Assembly (NCBI GenBank): GCA_019614645.1
Contig: JABWDB010000031.1
Location: 930,001-994,000 of the forward strand
Direction of reading: 5' to 3'
From: Stratiolaelaps scimitus
Taxonomy: Eukaryota > Arthropoda > Arachnida > Mesostigmata > Laelapidae
DNA: 64,000 nt
Both the position numbers and the translations under genes were made by a program. Under the pieces are notes generated by a model that worked only from the letters and a program-made list of their open reading frames with translations, was not told the origin of the DNA and made no database searches. Of the stretch, positions 9,549 through 21,515 are shown one piece after another. The number at the start of each line of letters is the position of its first letter. Within the stretch, counting starts at the first letter, position 1.

Positions 9549-12500
9549 CTGAAGACAAGAGTCAGACATCGGTGTTTGGCATGTTTATCTGATCCGCAAT
9601 GACGTGAGATACGTTGTATAGCAGTGGTAGGCAAATGAAAGCACATTACTTTGCTTGGTTTCTCAATTAATTAATCAATAGGTACGGTTCGCCTGCGTCC
9701 ACTAGAATCAACGTCCATATCCTCACTACCTTCATCGACTCCATTTTTCTCTCTTCTCGAAAACGTAAACGCTTTCTACAGAATTCAAGATAGCATGCCT
9801 TGAAATATACCTTGATAGTGATCAGTGGAGACGTCGTCAGTGGAGTCAGATACTGGTCCGCCTCATGTGATTCGATACGCGGCCACATCGTGCGCTCATA
9901 TCTCCACGCTGGATGGACTACCTTCGTCACATGCGGCGCCTCATAGTGGTGTCTCGAGAATTCTTTGAAATCTCGTGGACTTTGGCTATGCTTTCGAGTG
10001 GCTGACATCACCCTTATAAAACCTGCACAGGGGTATGTGTCCAATCCGAACGCGTGTGCATCAAGGCATATTCTCATATGAGACAATAGCGCACGGTTGC
10101 CGCTGCGAGGAAAATATATCGAGCATCTGCAATAACAACAACAACACAAACAACAACACAAACGATAAGAGCTTTCCCAGCCGTTTGTCAAGCACGAAGC
10201 ATCGCAAGAGACCATGCAAAGTTTGCGTATGAGAGCCTGCGATTCGCTGGCATTGTAATGAATTGGCATTTGAAGACAGATAGTCTGCAAGTGATTCCGT
10301 CTGACAGGTCTTAAGGGGGACTGCAGTTCACAGTTAAGTCATTAACGAATTCTGGTGTCGAATGTTCGACGACTGCTCGAAATACCCGCAACTCTTCCGA
10401 CGCCACCTTGGCGATATCAAGTTGTAGCCCGTGTACGAGGGTCACTAGAGGGGACGCCTAATGCACTAGGTTGACAAACCGCATAGTCGTTCGTGAGCAA
10501 TAATCCACCAAACATCCCAACGTTGAACTCCCACCTACGAACCATGAAAGGTTGCATTTTCAACAATGCAAATGCCGGTTTTGCAACTGCCTTTGACAAA
10601 AAATACGTATTCCACATGCTGTAGTCCCCTCTATTTAGTTGACATATCGTTTCGTATTTATTCATTTTCATACTTACTTCAGACACTTGTAACCAAACTC
10701 CAGCTTATTGCATCTTTGGTAGTGGTACTCCATTCCGCCCAACGTGGTGTACTGTACCCGGCAGTCTATGCACGTAATTCTGCCGTGGAGCGCCAGGCTG
10801 TGACGCCAGCCGGATCTTACCTCGTCGGATATAGGAACCGGTATTGGGTCACGGTATTTGCCTGTCAGTATATAGAGAGCCGATAACCCGTGCGTAAACG
10901 TTAGTAAAGCGTGTTGTTAAGATTTGAGCATTGAAAAAGCTGGAGGTTCTCCAGGTAGAACTCGGATTTTTGGAGCTGCTAGACAAGATAACCTTGGAAA
11001 CATTTGAACTGGCTTGATTTTCTTCAAATTCACAAATCCCACGGAAAGCAACACGCGCGCAAACTTCAGCGCAGCTCCACTGTACCCATTAAGCCAGTTT
11101 ATAAATTCCAGATATAATGTGTCATAAGTATGGCGTGCTTTTGTTTTGTACACCTGCAAACTTAGTTTTGTCACGCCACTCGTCCCGCACAACAGTAGTA
11201 GTCTCTAAGTTATATTAGTGTTCCATTCTCTCCCTCTCTCTCCCTCTTATTATCGCTTATAAATAACGTAGTTAGCATTTTCGCAACCCGCTGTTGTTTA
11301 TGCCATCCAATCGCTAACAAATAACTCATCTATGCTCCCACCGAGTGCCTGGCTTACGGGTATACTCACTAATAAGTCCAAATGGTGTTTACACATATCA
11401 TCCGTGTACAATTGTCAGTCATCCATTGTATACATTATCATTATAATGATTTGTATGTATAAAACGAAGAACAAATAAATCAAAGCCATACAACTGTCAC
11501 TGTTTCGCAGCTGTAACGTACCTTTAAACTTGCTGAGCAAAATGTCAAGACATTTTGTTCCCGCTTTGCCATCCTTTGCGGATCCCGATCTTCGCTGGTT
11601 ATCGGCGAGGCTACTGGTCTCGTCAAGGTCAGACGCCTCCCCGCCACTCATGCCGTACTCTTCTTCAGGATCTCCAGACGCTCCATCTGGGATAACAACA
11701 ATCGAAGCGATAAGTTGGGATTAACATGATAAGTACACGTATCGTAATCGGCAGATAGCGACCCCTTTGTTGATGTACGAAAATTTGTAGGAGAATGCCA
11801 AGGTATCCGCGTCTACTTGGAGTTCGTTCGTAATCAATAGGTACGCCCTCCATATCCTTTGGGAACATTTGTCAAAAACAGCGAACAATGCCGCGTATGC
11901 TCCAGAGCAGCATGGCACGTCACGTGACGGCCGCCACCGAGCCAGGCTCACGTACACATAACGTGATACGGCCATAATCTACTACGAACCGCGCACTCAG
12001 GATGCAGCCAAACAGCATTGTCACTGTATCGAAATTCTCCCATGAACGATACATTGCAATATTACAATTCAGAAGAGAAGTATACATTTATCGTACGTAT
12101 TTTACATTGTTCTTGTAAACAAAAGTAATTGTTAAGTGAACCAGATTTTCCACTCAAACGAACGACGGCTGCGTAATGCACCGACCGGAAAGCAGCATCG
12201 TACTTAAAAGTAAATGTTTTCAGGCTTACTCCCCACAGCCTTAAACAATGAACTCAGTCTCCGGTACAACGACTGCTTTCGGCATTGTTTCTTCATACGA
12301 CGGACGCCCCCCTCCCCCTGGTTGAATCCAAATGTGCACCGGTGGGAATCGGATCCGTGTGAGCACCTACATGTTACACTCCTCCGATTGTGCTTGTGGA
12401 CGTACACGAATCGGCACCACGAGGGAGAGCTTTGTATCTGTTAATACATTTCTGTTTGTCGTCGTTACCTGAACTGCTACACTGGTAATCTTGATCATCA

Positions 12501-15500
12501 GCTCGTCCATGCTCGCGGCTGTACTTCTTCTCGGGGCGGGTATCCTTGGCCGAGACCTCGAGGGAGGATCGACTTTTTGATCGATCACGCACATTGCCAT
12601 CCTCATCGGCCAGCTCTTCTTCCGCCAATCGGCTGAACGTCGTGGCCGCTTTCAGCGCAGACTTCCGGCGACGCTTGCCATTGACCATAGCAGACGCGTC
12701 CTCGGCATCCGATCCCATATCGCCCTTGTTGTTTGAGGACGTTTCGTCTGCGTCGATCTTCGTCTCGTCGCCATATTCCACTCTTAAAATAGATCATTAT
12801 AATGGCCACATAAAGCAATCAACAGATATGAAAACGCTTATAAGGAGCTTACGTAAAAGTCGTCTGCAAATGAACGCGCAGTATGCATTTGATGCAGCGT
12901 GTGAGTTCAAGAATTGGAACGGTATGGTTCAAGAATTGGATAACTAGTAATAGTAAGTGCTGTGCTCGGGCGTCACTGGATTGGGCGATATGTACAACGG
13001 GCGTTCATTAAACTTCCAAATTAATTCTCCTATTCCTAGTACAAATATTATATAGTCTAAATCTTGAATGAATAAATTCAATGTTACTCAACAACAACAA
13101 CAACAATGGTGAGGTACTACATAGTTCAGACAGATATTTTACAGCCAGTAATCTGAGTAGTCAATTCAATTCAATTCAAACAAATGTTTATTGACGGAAC
13201 TGCTATATACATGCTTAAGTTCTCGTAAAAATAATAGGTAAAAGAATTATTGCAAGAATTATTATTAGTCCTACGAAGTCTTCTTTGTTCATCGACTAAT
13301 TTAATTAAATTATATTACAATAAATAGCCGAGGGTGAAGGTGAGCGGAGAACAGACATAAGTTGAGCAATGTAATCAATTTATGCATAAAACTACGCCTA
13401 CACCTCGAACGCGAATTAAACGAAGACGCTAATATAACTTAATTTTTGGGCATATAACGATCACTGCTGCGTTTGCAATCTGCACCTCCTCCACCTTTTT
13501 GATCGGCTTTAACAATAGGACGCAAAAGTCATCTCACCTAATCTTATGTTCGAAGCACTTTAGCAGGTGAACGGAGAAGGTTACACTGCTCATATATTCA
13601 ATGCCACAGTCGCAGCGGAACTTCGCACCGGGACCCAGGCTGAGACCAGCCGAACGTAGAGCTGATCGTAGCTCTTTTGGTGTAAATCCGTCCGCGTTGT
13701 TCATTCGGGCGCAGTTATAATGCAGTTTCAGCAAATGCTCTCTTGCCTATAATATATAAGAGAGTACGCATTAAAAGGTCGAGCAGAACCAAATACATTT
13801 TCAATATTTCAATGCATACGTGATTAAAGAGGGATTTCTATTTGATGTATGCATGTCTCTGTTCGTTGCAAATTCTGCTTTGAATTTGCCATGCTTACTA
13901 GTTGACAATATAGCATCGGATATCTGCACTGATATCGTTAGGCAACTGAAATCGATCAATCAGCAGCGTATTATAGCACTTGATTATACCCGGTCCCCGT
14001 GTGGTACGCGAGAACCTGCGCACTACCAACTGACCCCAAGGCCACACTGACTATATCGCATCGTATGATTCGCGAAGTGGTATTCCCAGTGGCTTATTAG
14101 TATTTGCAACTGATACGGCTTTCATAGAGGCTGCACTGTAAAAAAAAAAAAATTCCACCTCAAAACAAAAAAAAATAGTGATGGAATTCAAACAAGGCTA
14201 AAAAATACAAAATTAATTCAGAGTCAATTCTATTCTAAGCCAGAAAGGGCGTGAAATTTATTGAAAGAAGCCACTAGCTAATATGATACGAAACATAGCT
14301 ATGTAACTTTTTCTAAAGAGGTGATTATAACAAGGAAAAAATATATATATATTTACAACAAACCTCCTCTGCTTTAGTCGTCACGTAGTCTGGGCAAATG
14401 GAGCACCGCATGTCGGTCCCTTCCAAATCGTCGAGATGTTCCGTTGAGTACAATGGTTTCCGTCGAGCCACGATTTCTTCCTTGGCGAATGAGCCCTTAG
14501 AAAATTCACAAGCGATCGTCATAAAACGAGGTGACCGAAAAAGAATATTCTTATAGAATAAATAGCCAATTTATGAAGCACCCTCACAGATAGGCGTCAG
14601 TCGATACGACGACGCCCATATCCCGTGTGCAGGATTTACATGTGCCTGGATTTAGAGAACTTTCAATATGTGAAGATTTTCGTTATAACTCGACTAAAAC
14701 TATCTACCAAGTATGCCTTTGTATCTCAGAGCAAGACTCGTAATTAAATATTGCAATCAATATTCTAATTGTACATGTATGAAATATCCAGTCGCTTGCA
14801 CAAAGAAAATCGAGTTCTAACCCAAGCAAATCTTCTCTTTCGACATCGTCATGATTAAACCCTTCACTATATCCGAGTCATGACAAACAATCAATAACAA
14901 ATGAAAAACAACAAACACTCAGGCAACTCACTCCGGCGTTTCCCGACCCTTCCTCAGGTTCGCCTTGGCTATTAACATTTGCAACGCTCGGAAGAACTCC
15001 TCCACGACCTCGGCCACGGCCGCGGCCCCGACCTCGGCCTCGACCTCTACCTCGGCCGCGACCTCTACCTCGGCCTCGACCTCGGGCCAGGCCACGAGAG
15101 GAACCTCGTCCAGATCCTCTTCGTGCGGCGAGGCCCACCATCCCACCTCTACCTCGTCGACCCCGTCCGCGGCTGGCACCCAACGGCGAATCATAACAAC
15201 TTTTCGACTGATCGGGCGTTATCTCAGTCTCATCCTAGAAGTTGAACATCGAACAACAACAACGACAACGACAACAACAGGAAATAATTGTAGACACGTT
15301 AAGGCTGATGCTTGCAAGCCAGCCAGTCAGTTGTTTAGCAAGCACGACACTAACATATCAAAGGAGCGTTCACATAGAAACGCGCACCGGATTACATATG
15401 CTCACTTATTTCGGGACATTACTCACCTCACCTTCGGCTTCAGGGTGCCGGCCATACGACGACTGGTTCTCATCCCCGTGTTCTTCCTGTGACCACACAG

Positions 15501-16002
15501 TGTCATAGCCTAATGATTCATCCATATCAGGAGTCCCACGTTGGAGCTGTTCGATATCTGCATCCTTACCGATGCCAGCACCGCCTCCGTTAGTCAACGT
15601 CTGACTGCCACTCGGGTGGCCATCCTGTACAATGATTCGCGCACTCGGATTCTCCCCGTCGCTTCGTCCAGCGATTTCATCCGTCGGCGCTGTCCACTCA
15701 ACGAGAACATTCACGATTTCAGGACCGTTTGAGCGTGGCCTTTTTGCAGAGAGGGCCACCTTCCCGGCGGTGCGTTTGTCCGTTCGGGGGTCACCGACGA
15801 CACTCTTTCTAGGGCGACCCCGTTTTCTCTTGGGAGTCTCCAGCATCCTCTCACCATCGTTGCTAAATTTAGTGGTGCCACTTAAAGATGCCGACGTTTT
15901 TGTCTCGATTATAGGTGACGCCCCGCTCTCATCCTGTTCACCTGCGGCCGCCGCAACGGCTGCTGTTGCCGTTATCTTCGGTGTATTTTCCTCATCGTTC
16001 TC
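5883..16002 (-). CDS. GTF3C2: TFIIIC110/GTF3C2-like subunit: AT-hook, RG-repeat, C2HC fingers and WD repeats
   Basis: Spliced minus-strand gene. Exons 5' to 3': 16002-15427, 15234-14932, 14495-14364, 13746-13538, 12782-12469, 11686-11522, 10861-10678, 10126-10023, 10001-9811, 9548-9047, 8650-8493, 8164-7776, 7385-7214, 6896-6657, 6362-5883 (TGA at 5885-5883). All join in phase: 4,119 nt, 1,372 residues plus stop, not counting possible upstream exons. The C-terminal half resembles metazoan GTF3C2, the WD subunit of TFIIIC that helps recruit Pol III to tRNA genes in the nucleus. Diagnostic pieces are VGGAVWAVKWVPLP, ARAEFCPSRAYNENRLGLLA, VSAGFDNNISVWD and LVASGLRCGVVRVS. The N-terminal half carries KRKRGRPRK (AT-hook), a roughly 30-residue RG run and four C-x(1,2)-C...H...C fingers. 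It is longer than human GTF3C2 (911 residues). The first exon shown has no confident ATG. The donor after 7214 (GTCGCG) is weak. Confidence 0.85.
7545..7723 (-). mobile_element. 5'-truncated SINE copy in a TFIIIC-gene intron
   Basis: It matches the body of the SINE at 2426-2605 over about 180 bp. Shared stretches include CAATTATTGT...TTTCGAGCT and ATCTTTCTTTATCTGAAGA on the plus or complementary strand. The tRNA-like head is missing. It lies in the intron between exons 8164-7776 and 7385-7214, in the same orientation as the gene. Confidence 0.8.
8879..8983. repeat. Dispersed intronic repeat, copy 1
   Basis: About 105 bp, closely similar (only a few mismatches) to 11137-11245, ending in a (CT)n run that merges into (TA)n up to about 9006. 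It sits in the intron between exons 9548-9047 and 8650-8493 of the TFIIIC-like gene. Confidence 0.85.
10023..14495 (-). CDS. TFIIIC-like gene: exons carrying four C2HC-type zinc fingers
   Basis: Four finger-like units are split over exons 14495-14364, 13746-13538, 10861-10678 and 10126-10023. Finger 1 is RCSIC...EHLLKLHYNC, created across an exon junction. Finger 2 is FRCDCG...VHLLKC, finger 3 ITCIDC...YHYQRC. Finger 4, YKCLKC...SHMRIC, is also completed across a splice junction. That join was decisive for skipping an apparent exon at 10164-10289. Exons 12782-12469 and 11686-11522 between them are acidic/basic disordered linkers. All four are C-x(1,2)-C followed by H-x(3-5)-C. Confidence 0.7.
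11137..11245. repeat. Dispersed intronic repeat, copy 2
   Basis: Second copy of the 8879 repeat, including ACACCTGCAAACTTAGTTTT and a trailing CT-rich run. It lies in the intron between exons 11686-11522 and 10861-10678 of the same gene. The family is unknown. Confidence 0.85.
13158..13190. repeat. Short (AATTC)n tail
   Basis: Three AATTC units are followed by TCAAACAAATGTTTATTGAC. It may be the 3' tail of an old retroelement, but nothing adjacent is recognisable. Confidence 0.3.
14932..15234 (-). CDS. TFIIIC-like gene: RG-repeat exon
   Basis: Exon of 101 codons in phase 0 at both ends. After a short acidic start it encodes ASRGRGRRGRGG, then about 13 uninterrupted Arg-Gly dipeptides coded by a CGNGGN-type hexamer repeat (around 15003-15095), then an acidic tail GEPEEGSG. 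The complementary frame gives Glu/Val-rich shadows. RG-rich stretches commonly bind nucleic acid; the role here is inference. Confidence 0.75.
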
Positions 16003-16217
16003 CTTATCCAGTGAAGACGAAAAACAACATCATGCGTTAAGCTAATACTGCAACCTACGTGAGAACCATACGAGGAGGGTGAATTTCTACTAATTCATAA
16101 TCCAGCAGCGATTAGCACATTCAGAGGCGACCCCAGCGGCTTCAGTTGAAGTTTTACAGAATGAAACGCCAGCTAGAACGAACAGGACTATGATATTATC
16201 ATAGGTCATATCTAATA

Positions 16218-16340
16218 CCATGTATATATATATATATATATATCAGCGCATTATCAGGGATATAAATTAAAGATAAATGACGATTATAACAAAACGACCG
16301 TTGTATCTTGAGATATACATATATATATATATATATATAT
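16218..16340. repeat. (TA)n microsatellites
   Basis: TA runs at 16222-16243 and 16317-16340 flank unique sequence. Further TA runs occur at 16751-16790. Confidence 0.9.
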
Positions 16341-16623
16341 GGCAGGTGATCCTCTTATATACGGTCAGAGTTTGGTGAAGAAGATGAGGTTGAAGGTTGA
16401 CTGCGTTCCAACTCTATTCAAATAGCAGAAATAGCGTTGGCAACTACATATAAACTGAATGATAGCAAAGGTCTGACCAAACCGCAAACTGAAACAGCAC
16501 TGACACATGTGTGCGTTTCTCAACAACATTTCACGTTCAGTGGAAGCCCTGGGACCCGCGAAACAAAAGTGTTCATTAGCCAGCTGCTGGATCCTGAGAC
16601 TCTTTGCACTCAAATCCGTAACC

Positions 16624-16746
16624 GCCTGTATGAAATTGCATGAGTCGCACGTCGTGCAGTTTATGTTTCCGTACGCGTGTGTAACATGGAATCGCGTACG
16701 GAAACATAACCTGCACGACGTGCGACTCATGCAATTTCACATAGGC
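16624..16746. repeat. Long near-perfect inverted repeat (hairpin), 54-bp arms
   Basis: Arms 16624-16677 and 16693-16746 are reverse complements with three mismatches. The inner 47 bp have one. The loop is 15 nt. The arms contain GTCGCACGTCGTGCAG. The hairpin lies in an intron of the TFIIIC-like gene if the 17.1-kb exon is real, and is followed at once by (TA)n at 16751-16790. It could be a pre-miRNA/siRNA-like hairpin, a foldback element, or an inverted duplication. Confidence 0.9.
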
Positions 16747-16753
16747 TAAAATG

Positions 16754-16785
<32 letters not shown>

Positions 16786-17122
16786 TGTATATATGGCTTT
16801 GCTTTAGAAAATCCACAAAAAGTTTGTGCGCGGTCTTTACACACATATATCTTATTAACGACGGTCAACCGTATTCTTGACGAATTGTGAGAGAAGTTAG
16901 GTAGATAGCCGGGGATGATTAGAAGCAAGAAAACACGATTGCAAGTACAACGAATACTAAACGGAATATCATTGCTTTTCACACAATAATATAAGAGATA
17001 ATGATTCCCATTAAAAGGATTTGTCGCAAAAATTGACACACGTGTGACAGAAATCATGCTGAACTGACAATCAGCCAATGCGCATGTGATGTCTACATAT
17101 ATATGTATATATTTATATCAAC

Positions 17123-17269
17123 CTTGTGCCTTGCAGATTCTCCATTTGGCAGTTCGAAGCTGTCGTAGTCTGTCGAATAGCGTGAGTTCGGCGTGCGCTT
17201 CCTCTGTCGACCCCGAGGCCAAGCCATCTTGTCGAGGCCTTGTGGCCTACTCAGCGTTTCGCGTATTCC
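17123..17269 (-). CDS. Probable upstream exon of the TFIIIC-like gene
   Basis: Forty-nine codons are flanked by an AG acceptor (CTTGCAG before 17269) and a GT donor (GTTGAT after 17123), in phase 0 with the AT-hook exon at 16002. It contains MAWPRGRQRKRTPNSR, a basic segment with an internal ATG that could itself be the start codon. Same strand and compatible phase support membership in the gene. There is no homology proof. Confidence 0.5.
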
Positions 17270-17328
17270 CTGCAAGTTGATAGTTTTGACCTTATTTTTT
17301 TATTTAAAAAAGTATATATTACAAGTAC

Positions 17329-17387
17329 CTTGCCAAGTACGAAGTGGCATTTGCAATGAATGCGACTTTGGAGCTCACCGTCGGAAT
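17329..17387 (-). CDS. Possible small upstream exon of the TFIIIC-like gene
   Basis: Fifty-nine bases with good splice ends encode SDGELQSRIHCKCHFVLGK and run into the 17269 exon in phase 0. The acceptor phase (2 bases needed) fits the donor at 18069. The CxC pair echoes the downstream fingers but does not form a full motif. Confidence 0.4.
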
Positions 17388-18068
17388 CTAAACTAATATT
17401 TTATGTTTCAACGAAAAAATTGAACTTGAAACCCATATACTCATCACCAATCCAACTCAACGATACACTCGCTTTAAGAATTGAACACGTACTTTCTGCT
17501 AGACGATTATACTTATAGACACATAAGCTTACTTCAATATATTTTTTTACAATAACAAATATACCGAACACATAAAATAATTTAAGGGGGCAAATATGAG
17601 ATTTTAACGTATTTTTATACACGTTAACTGGCCACAACTGGTCCCCAATTGTTTTATGAATAACAAAAGAAACCTCACATCTTATAGATAATATAATAGA
17701 TATTTAATAAGCTATTAGTGCATGTGGCAAGATAATGGACTAATTCTGATCATATTAGGGGTATGTTTCGAGTATATTACTGGTAAAGAGTAATGATGTT
17801 GAGTCTAATTAAACGCAACCGTTAATCACTTCACAAAGTACACGATAGCAAAAAAGAGACTCATTAATAATCTTATTTTATTTTACCTTCCTCGTAAACT
17901 AAACAAGAAACGTCTGCATTCAATAGAAATTCGACCATCTAGTTTCACTTTCTTCGAGAAGCTTAGCATGACGTTCAAAATAATGATATTTTAAAATGTT
18001 TTCATCATTGCCAAGCCACATTTCCAAACCTGCAACGATGACTTGAAAACATTTGATATTGAATGTAC

Positions 18069-18109
18069 CTAGATCTCGATTTTCAGGACAATAAAAGGTA
18101 CCGTCATCG
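18069..18109 (-). CDS. Possible micro-exon of the TFIIIC-like gene
   Basis: Forty-one bases lie between TTTTCAG and GTACAT and encode DDGTFYCPENRDL. The phase fits the 17387 exon. An open frame ending at a GTAAGC donor near 18190 on the minus strand, with an ATG (MHLVLFAVVRVDS), would fit upstream and could supply the start codon. Tentative. Confidence 0.3.
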
Positions 18110-18329
18110 CTGAAAATGAAAAAACGAGACACAACTTCTATTTTCCTCTGTACAAATCACGCTCGATCGACGTGTCAAGCCTAGCTTACTTTCGCGACAG
18201 GGAATCAACTCGAACCACAGCGAACAATACCAGATGCATGGCTTTTTGTTCATTGCCAGATGATGAAATGTATTACACTGTGGCGTGAGTAGTATTGAGT
18301 ATTTATGCCCGTAGCGATCCGCCGACAAA

Positions 18330-21300
18330 TTCGCAATTTTCCCTCAATAGACAATACGTGACACAGAAGAAAAGTGCGTTATTTTTTTATAACATTTATC
18401 TTCATCTTTCTCATGAAGTTCACATTTTTTTCTTTTATTTCACATTAGCTATAGTTAGCTAATCGTGACCACTGTAGTAAGTGACTGTCATTTAGCTAGG
18501 TAGAGTATATTTTTAAAAATAGCCACTTTCAGCTCATGTCGTAATTACATGAATTACATTATTTTCTCGAATATTGCTATAAGCAGATTCATTTCGGTAG
18601 CACATATCGAATTCGGATAGAAAAAGTTCCGATATAGTTATTGGCTTAGCGTAGAATTTTGGCAGAAAATTTTCGTAGAAAAATTCCGCCTTCCGATCCT
18701 GGGTTCGAACCTGGGACGCCTCGAGCCCAATGTGTTGTTCACTATCGTGCGCCGCGAACTTCTTTTCCACGAGGGTTGGCGCTACTCGACGTCGGTGTTC
18801 GAATTCCTCTCGGGACAATTTGGCTACACATATCTATTTTTTTAGATATATAGGTATATACATCTATATATATATAAATCTATTTGGTCCTTTGGAAGAT
18901 GTACGTAAGTTCGCTCAAACCTGCCCGAGAGCTCAAATCGTCTATGTCCAAGAAATAGCATCGAGATTGCTCACCTTCACAAAACAATTCACATCGAACA
19001 GCGCACAGGTTCCACACACATCAAGAAAGTTTCGTCTCGTCACTCCGTCATACGAAACATGCTACAACGATAACGTACACTCCTGTGCCGCTACAAATCC
19101 AAACGCATGAACTAGCACACACCGATCCCTGACCCTCCAGAACAGCCGCAGAAAGCAAGTCGAGCTAGACCGTAGTCATAATCGCACTATGCCGTACGGA
19201 GCGCTACGCTTCGATATCATACCGCTCACCAGCAGCGGCCACCGCGGCCACCGCGGCACAATGCTTTGCAGTGCGAGATAACAGGCGGATAGGCAGACAG
19301 ATGACTTCGGCCATGTTGCCCGTTTGAAATTGCCCGCCACCACCCGTTGATCGAACGGACGTCTCCGATTGGATTAGTGTTCGTCTGCCAGCCGTGGCAC
19401 AAGAGCCGGCAGCCTAACTAGCCCATGAATATAGACTGTGTGTGTGTTGTTGTGCACTTCGAAAAATGTTCTTCGGACTTCACAGCTGAACAACACGGCG
19501 ATTAGGGAAAATTCTCAGAAAGGAGATTGGCTCTTACACTCGACTTCGACGGTGGACAGCAGCCAGCCCCGCGGGAGCAGTTGTTATGGTGGTCCTTGCC
19601 TCCGGCCGCTAGTGGTCCACACAACCTTCGGTTGTGGTCTCCGTTTGTTTACAAATCGAACGTCGCACACAGACAGAGCGCCCATCTACAGCCACCCAGA
19701 GTAACAACTGCTGACTGTTGCAGTGAACAGCATAATATTATAGAGTAAGTGAATGAATGGGAGTTGCTGTTGTTGTTGTTGTCGTCGTTTGTAATTAGCA
19801 ATTCGGGCCGACTCTCGTTAGCTATCGGGGACGAATTTTCCTCATGAGTAGAACTCTCAAAAAGAACGATCGTGCGCTTCCTCTCAATCATTCCACAATT
19901 CTCTCGTGAGAGTGATCTCATCCAAAATCTCTATCAACAGAGTGTCTCTGCTCATAAAAATACGATGCGAACAATTGGATGCATTTCACAATTACCATTC
20001 TCGCTTCAATTTCCATGACACGTTCGGCTCATACGACACATCACAGAGAAAGCCACTTGTCGTATTCGTGCTAGCGTGAGATGATTCAGTCATCATGTTA
20101 CTATCCTCTATTTTATTGTATGTATGTATATATGTAAATATATTAACAATTTATCGTAATTCTCCCCGAAAAAGCCTCAATGCCCAGTGAGAGCACTCTC
20201 TCATTGAGGAAAGGATATCGGGTTCTGTCTCGTTCGACGCTGACCTCGCAAGACGCTCCACGAACGCTGCAGCGGTGAATAACAGCCCCCAGTGAAAGAT
20301 GACTGATCTGTGTCGCGTCGCTGTGTGAATGCCTAATCTGAATATGACAGAGGTTTACGCCGTTGTGACCAGTGGGGAATATGAAGTCATCGAACGACGA
20401 TTTTCTCTGATCGCCGTACGAATGGTGTTGCAACAAAGGCGAGGACGACGACAGGGGTGCGAAGAGTTCTAGTTAACAAGTAAGTAAGTAAGTTAATTAG
20501 CCAATCGGACCTGCGCGCGTGTTGACACGAAACACTGCAATGTATATAATGTATACATAGATTTTGTGAGTCGCTGCTATTCAAAGCTAAGACGCAAAGC
20601 AGGACACATGAATGGAGACGAGAGTATTTCGATAGTGGAGGGCGTCAGTTAGCGTTCACAGGTTATGATGATATGATGAGCTGACGAGTGAAACGGGCGT
20701 ATTCTCACATTTCAAAGTTAAAGCCAATCTGCAGAGTGGCTGATCCTGTCATGTAAGTGGATTACCTACTGCGGTTACCTAGGTTGCTTAGGTCGGAGGC
20801 ATCGTTTTACCAAAAATCGTATCGATGCTGAGGCTCCCTTGCTGTACCTGGATGGCCACGTTATTTTCTCGTATATCAACTACGATTCGCCGCTATACTT
20901 TGCTAGATCTAAGGCTATAACTCATAGCATCCCGTCTGCACAATGAACCCAATGTACATTGTTTGTAGCCATTGTAAGCGAGAGATGCGGATGTGCATCA
21001 ATGAGCTCACTGATTGATATCAATTCATTTTTGAGACCAGCTTGTTTTCAGCCGTCATTATTTATCTAGGGGTTGAGAAGGTAGACGAGAAATTGAGAAA
21101 GTCCAATATTAATATATCTAAAATCATATATATATATCTAATATTATTCTTGCTATATGTGTGTCTGTGTTGACAAATGAACACAGCTGTGTCCAACTTT
21201 ATGATTAGTATTACTATTATTATAAATAGTTAAATATCGTCAGGGGCAGACTGATTCATATTATAGAGGAAGGCTATCAAACCTGGGTTCACTAAGCGGG

Positions 21301-21500
21301 AAAACTATAACTCGAGGCTGTCAGACAGTTCATTTAACAACTCAAATGAACTTCGTAAGCTTGTCGCCCAGCCAAAAGTCCTCATGGACCACCGGCTCTG
21401 TCAAACAGTAGAATATATCTAATCATTTCATTTCTTTCATCAATACGCCTATTATTGGGATATGAAGATATATGATGTTATGTAACTTAATGTTTTTGTT
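18330..21500. other. Intergenic, no gene recognised
   Basis: Between the likely 5' end of the TFIIIC-like gene and the LINE remnant. It contains a B-box-like palindrome GGGTTCGAACC near 18700 and a GC-richer stretch at about 19,200-19,760. The latter could hold promoters or 5' exons of the flanking genes. Open frames are short and show no domain. Confidence 0.4.
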
Positions 21501-21515
21501 ACAGAACTGTAGGTA

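Noticed and set aside
10164..10289. Additional TFIIIC exon between 10861-10678 and 10126-10023
   Set aside because: An AG/GT-bounded open stretch exists, but its phases do not fit. Joining the flanking exons directly gives a perfect C2HC finger (KCLKC...HMRIC).
18690..18760. tRNA gene from a GGTTCGAACC B box
   Set aside because: The box is a palindrome and the T-stem, acceptor stem and A box are not convincing on either strand. At best it is an old tRNA-derived fragment.
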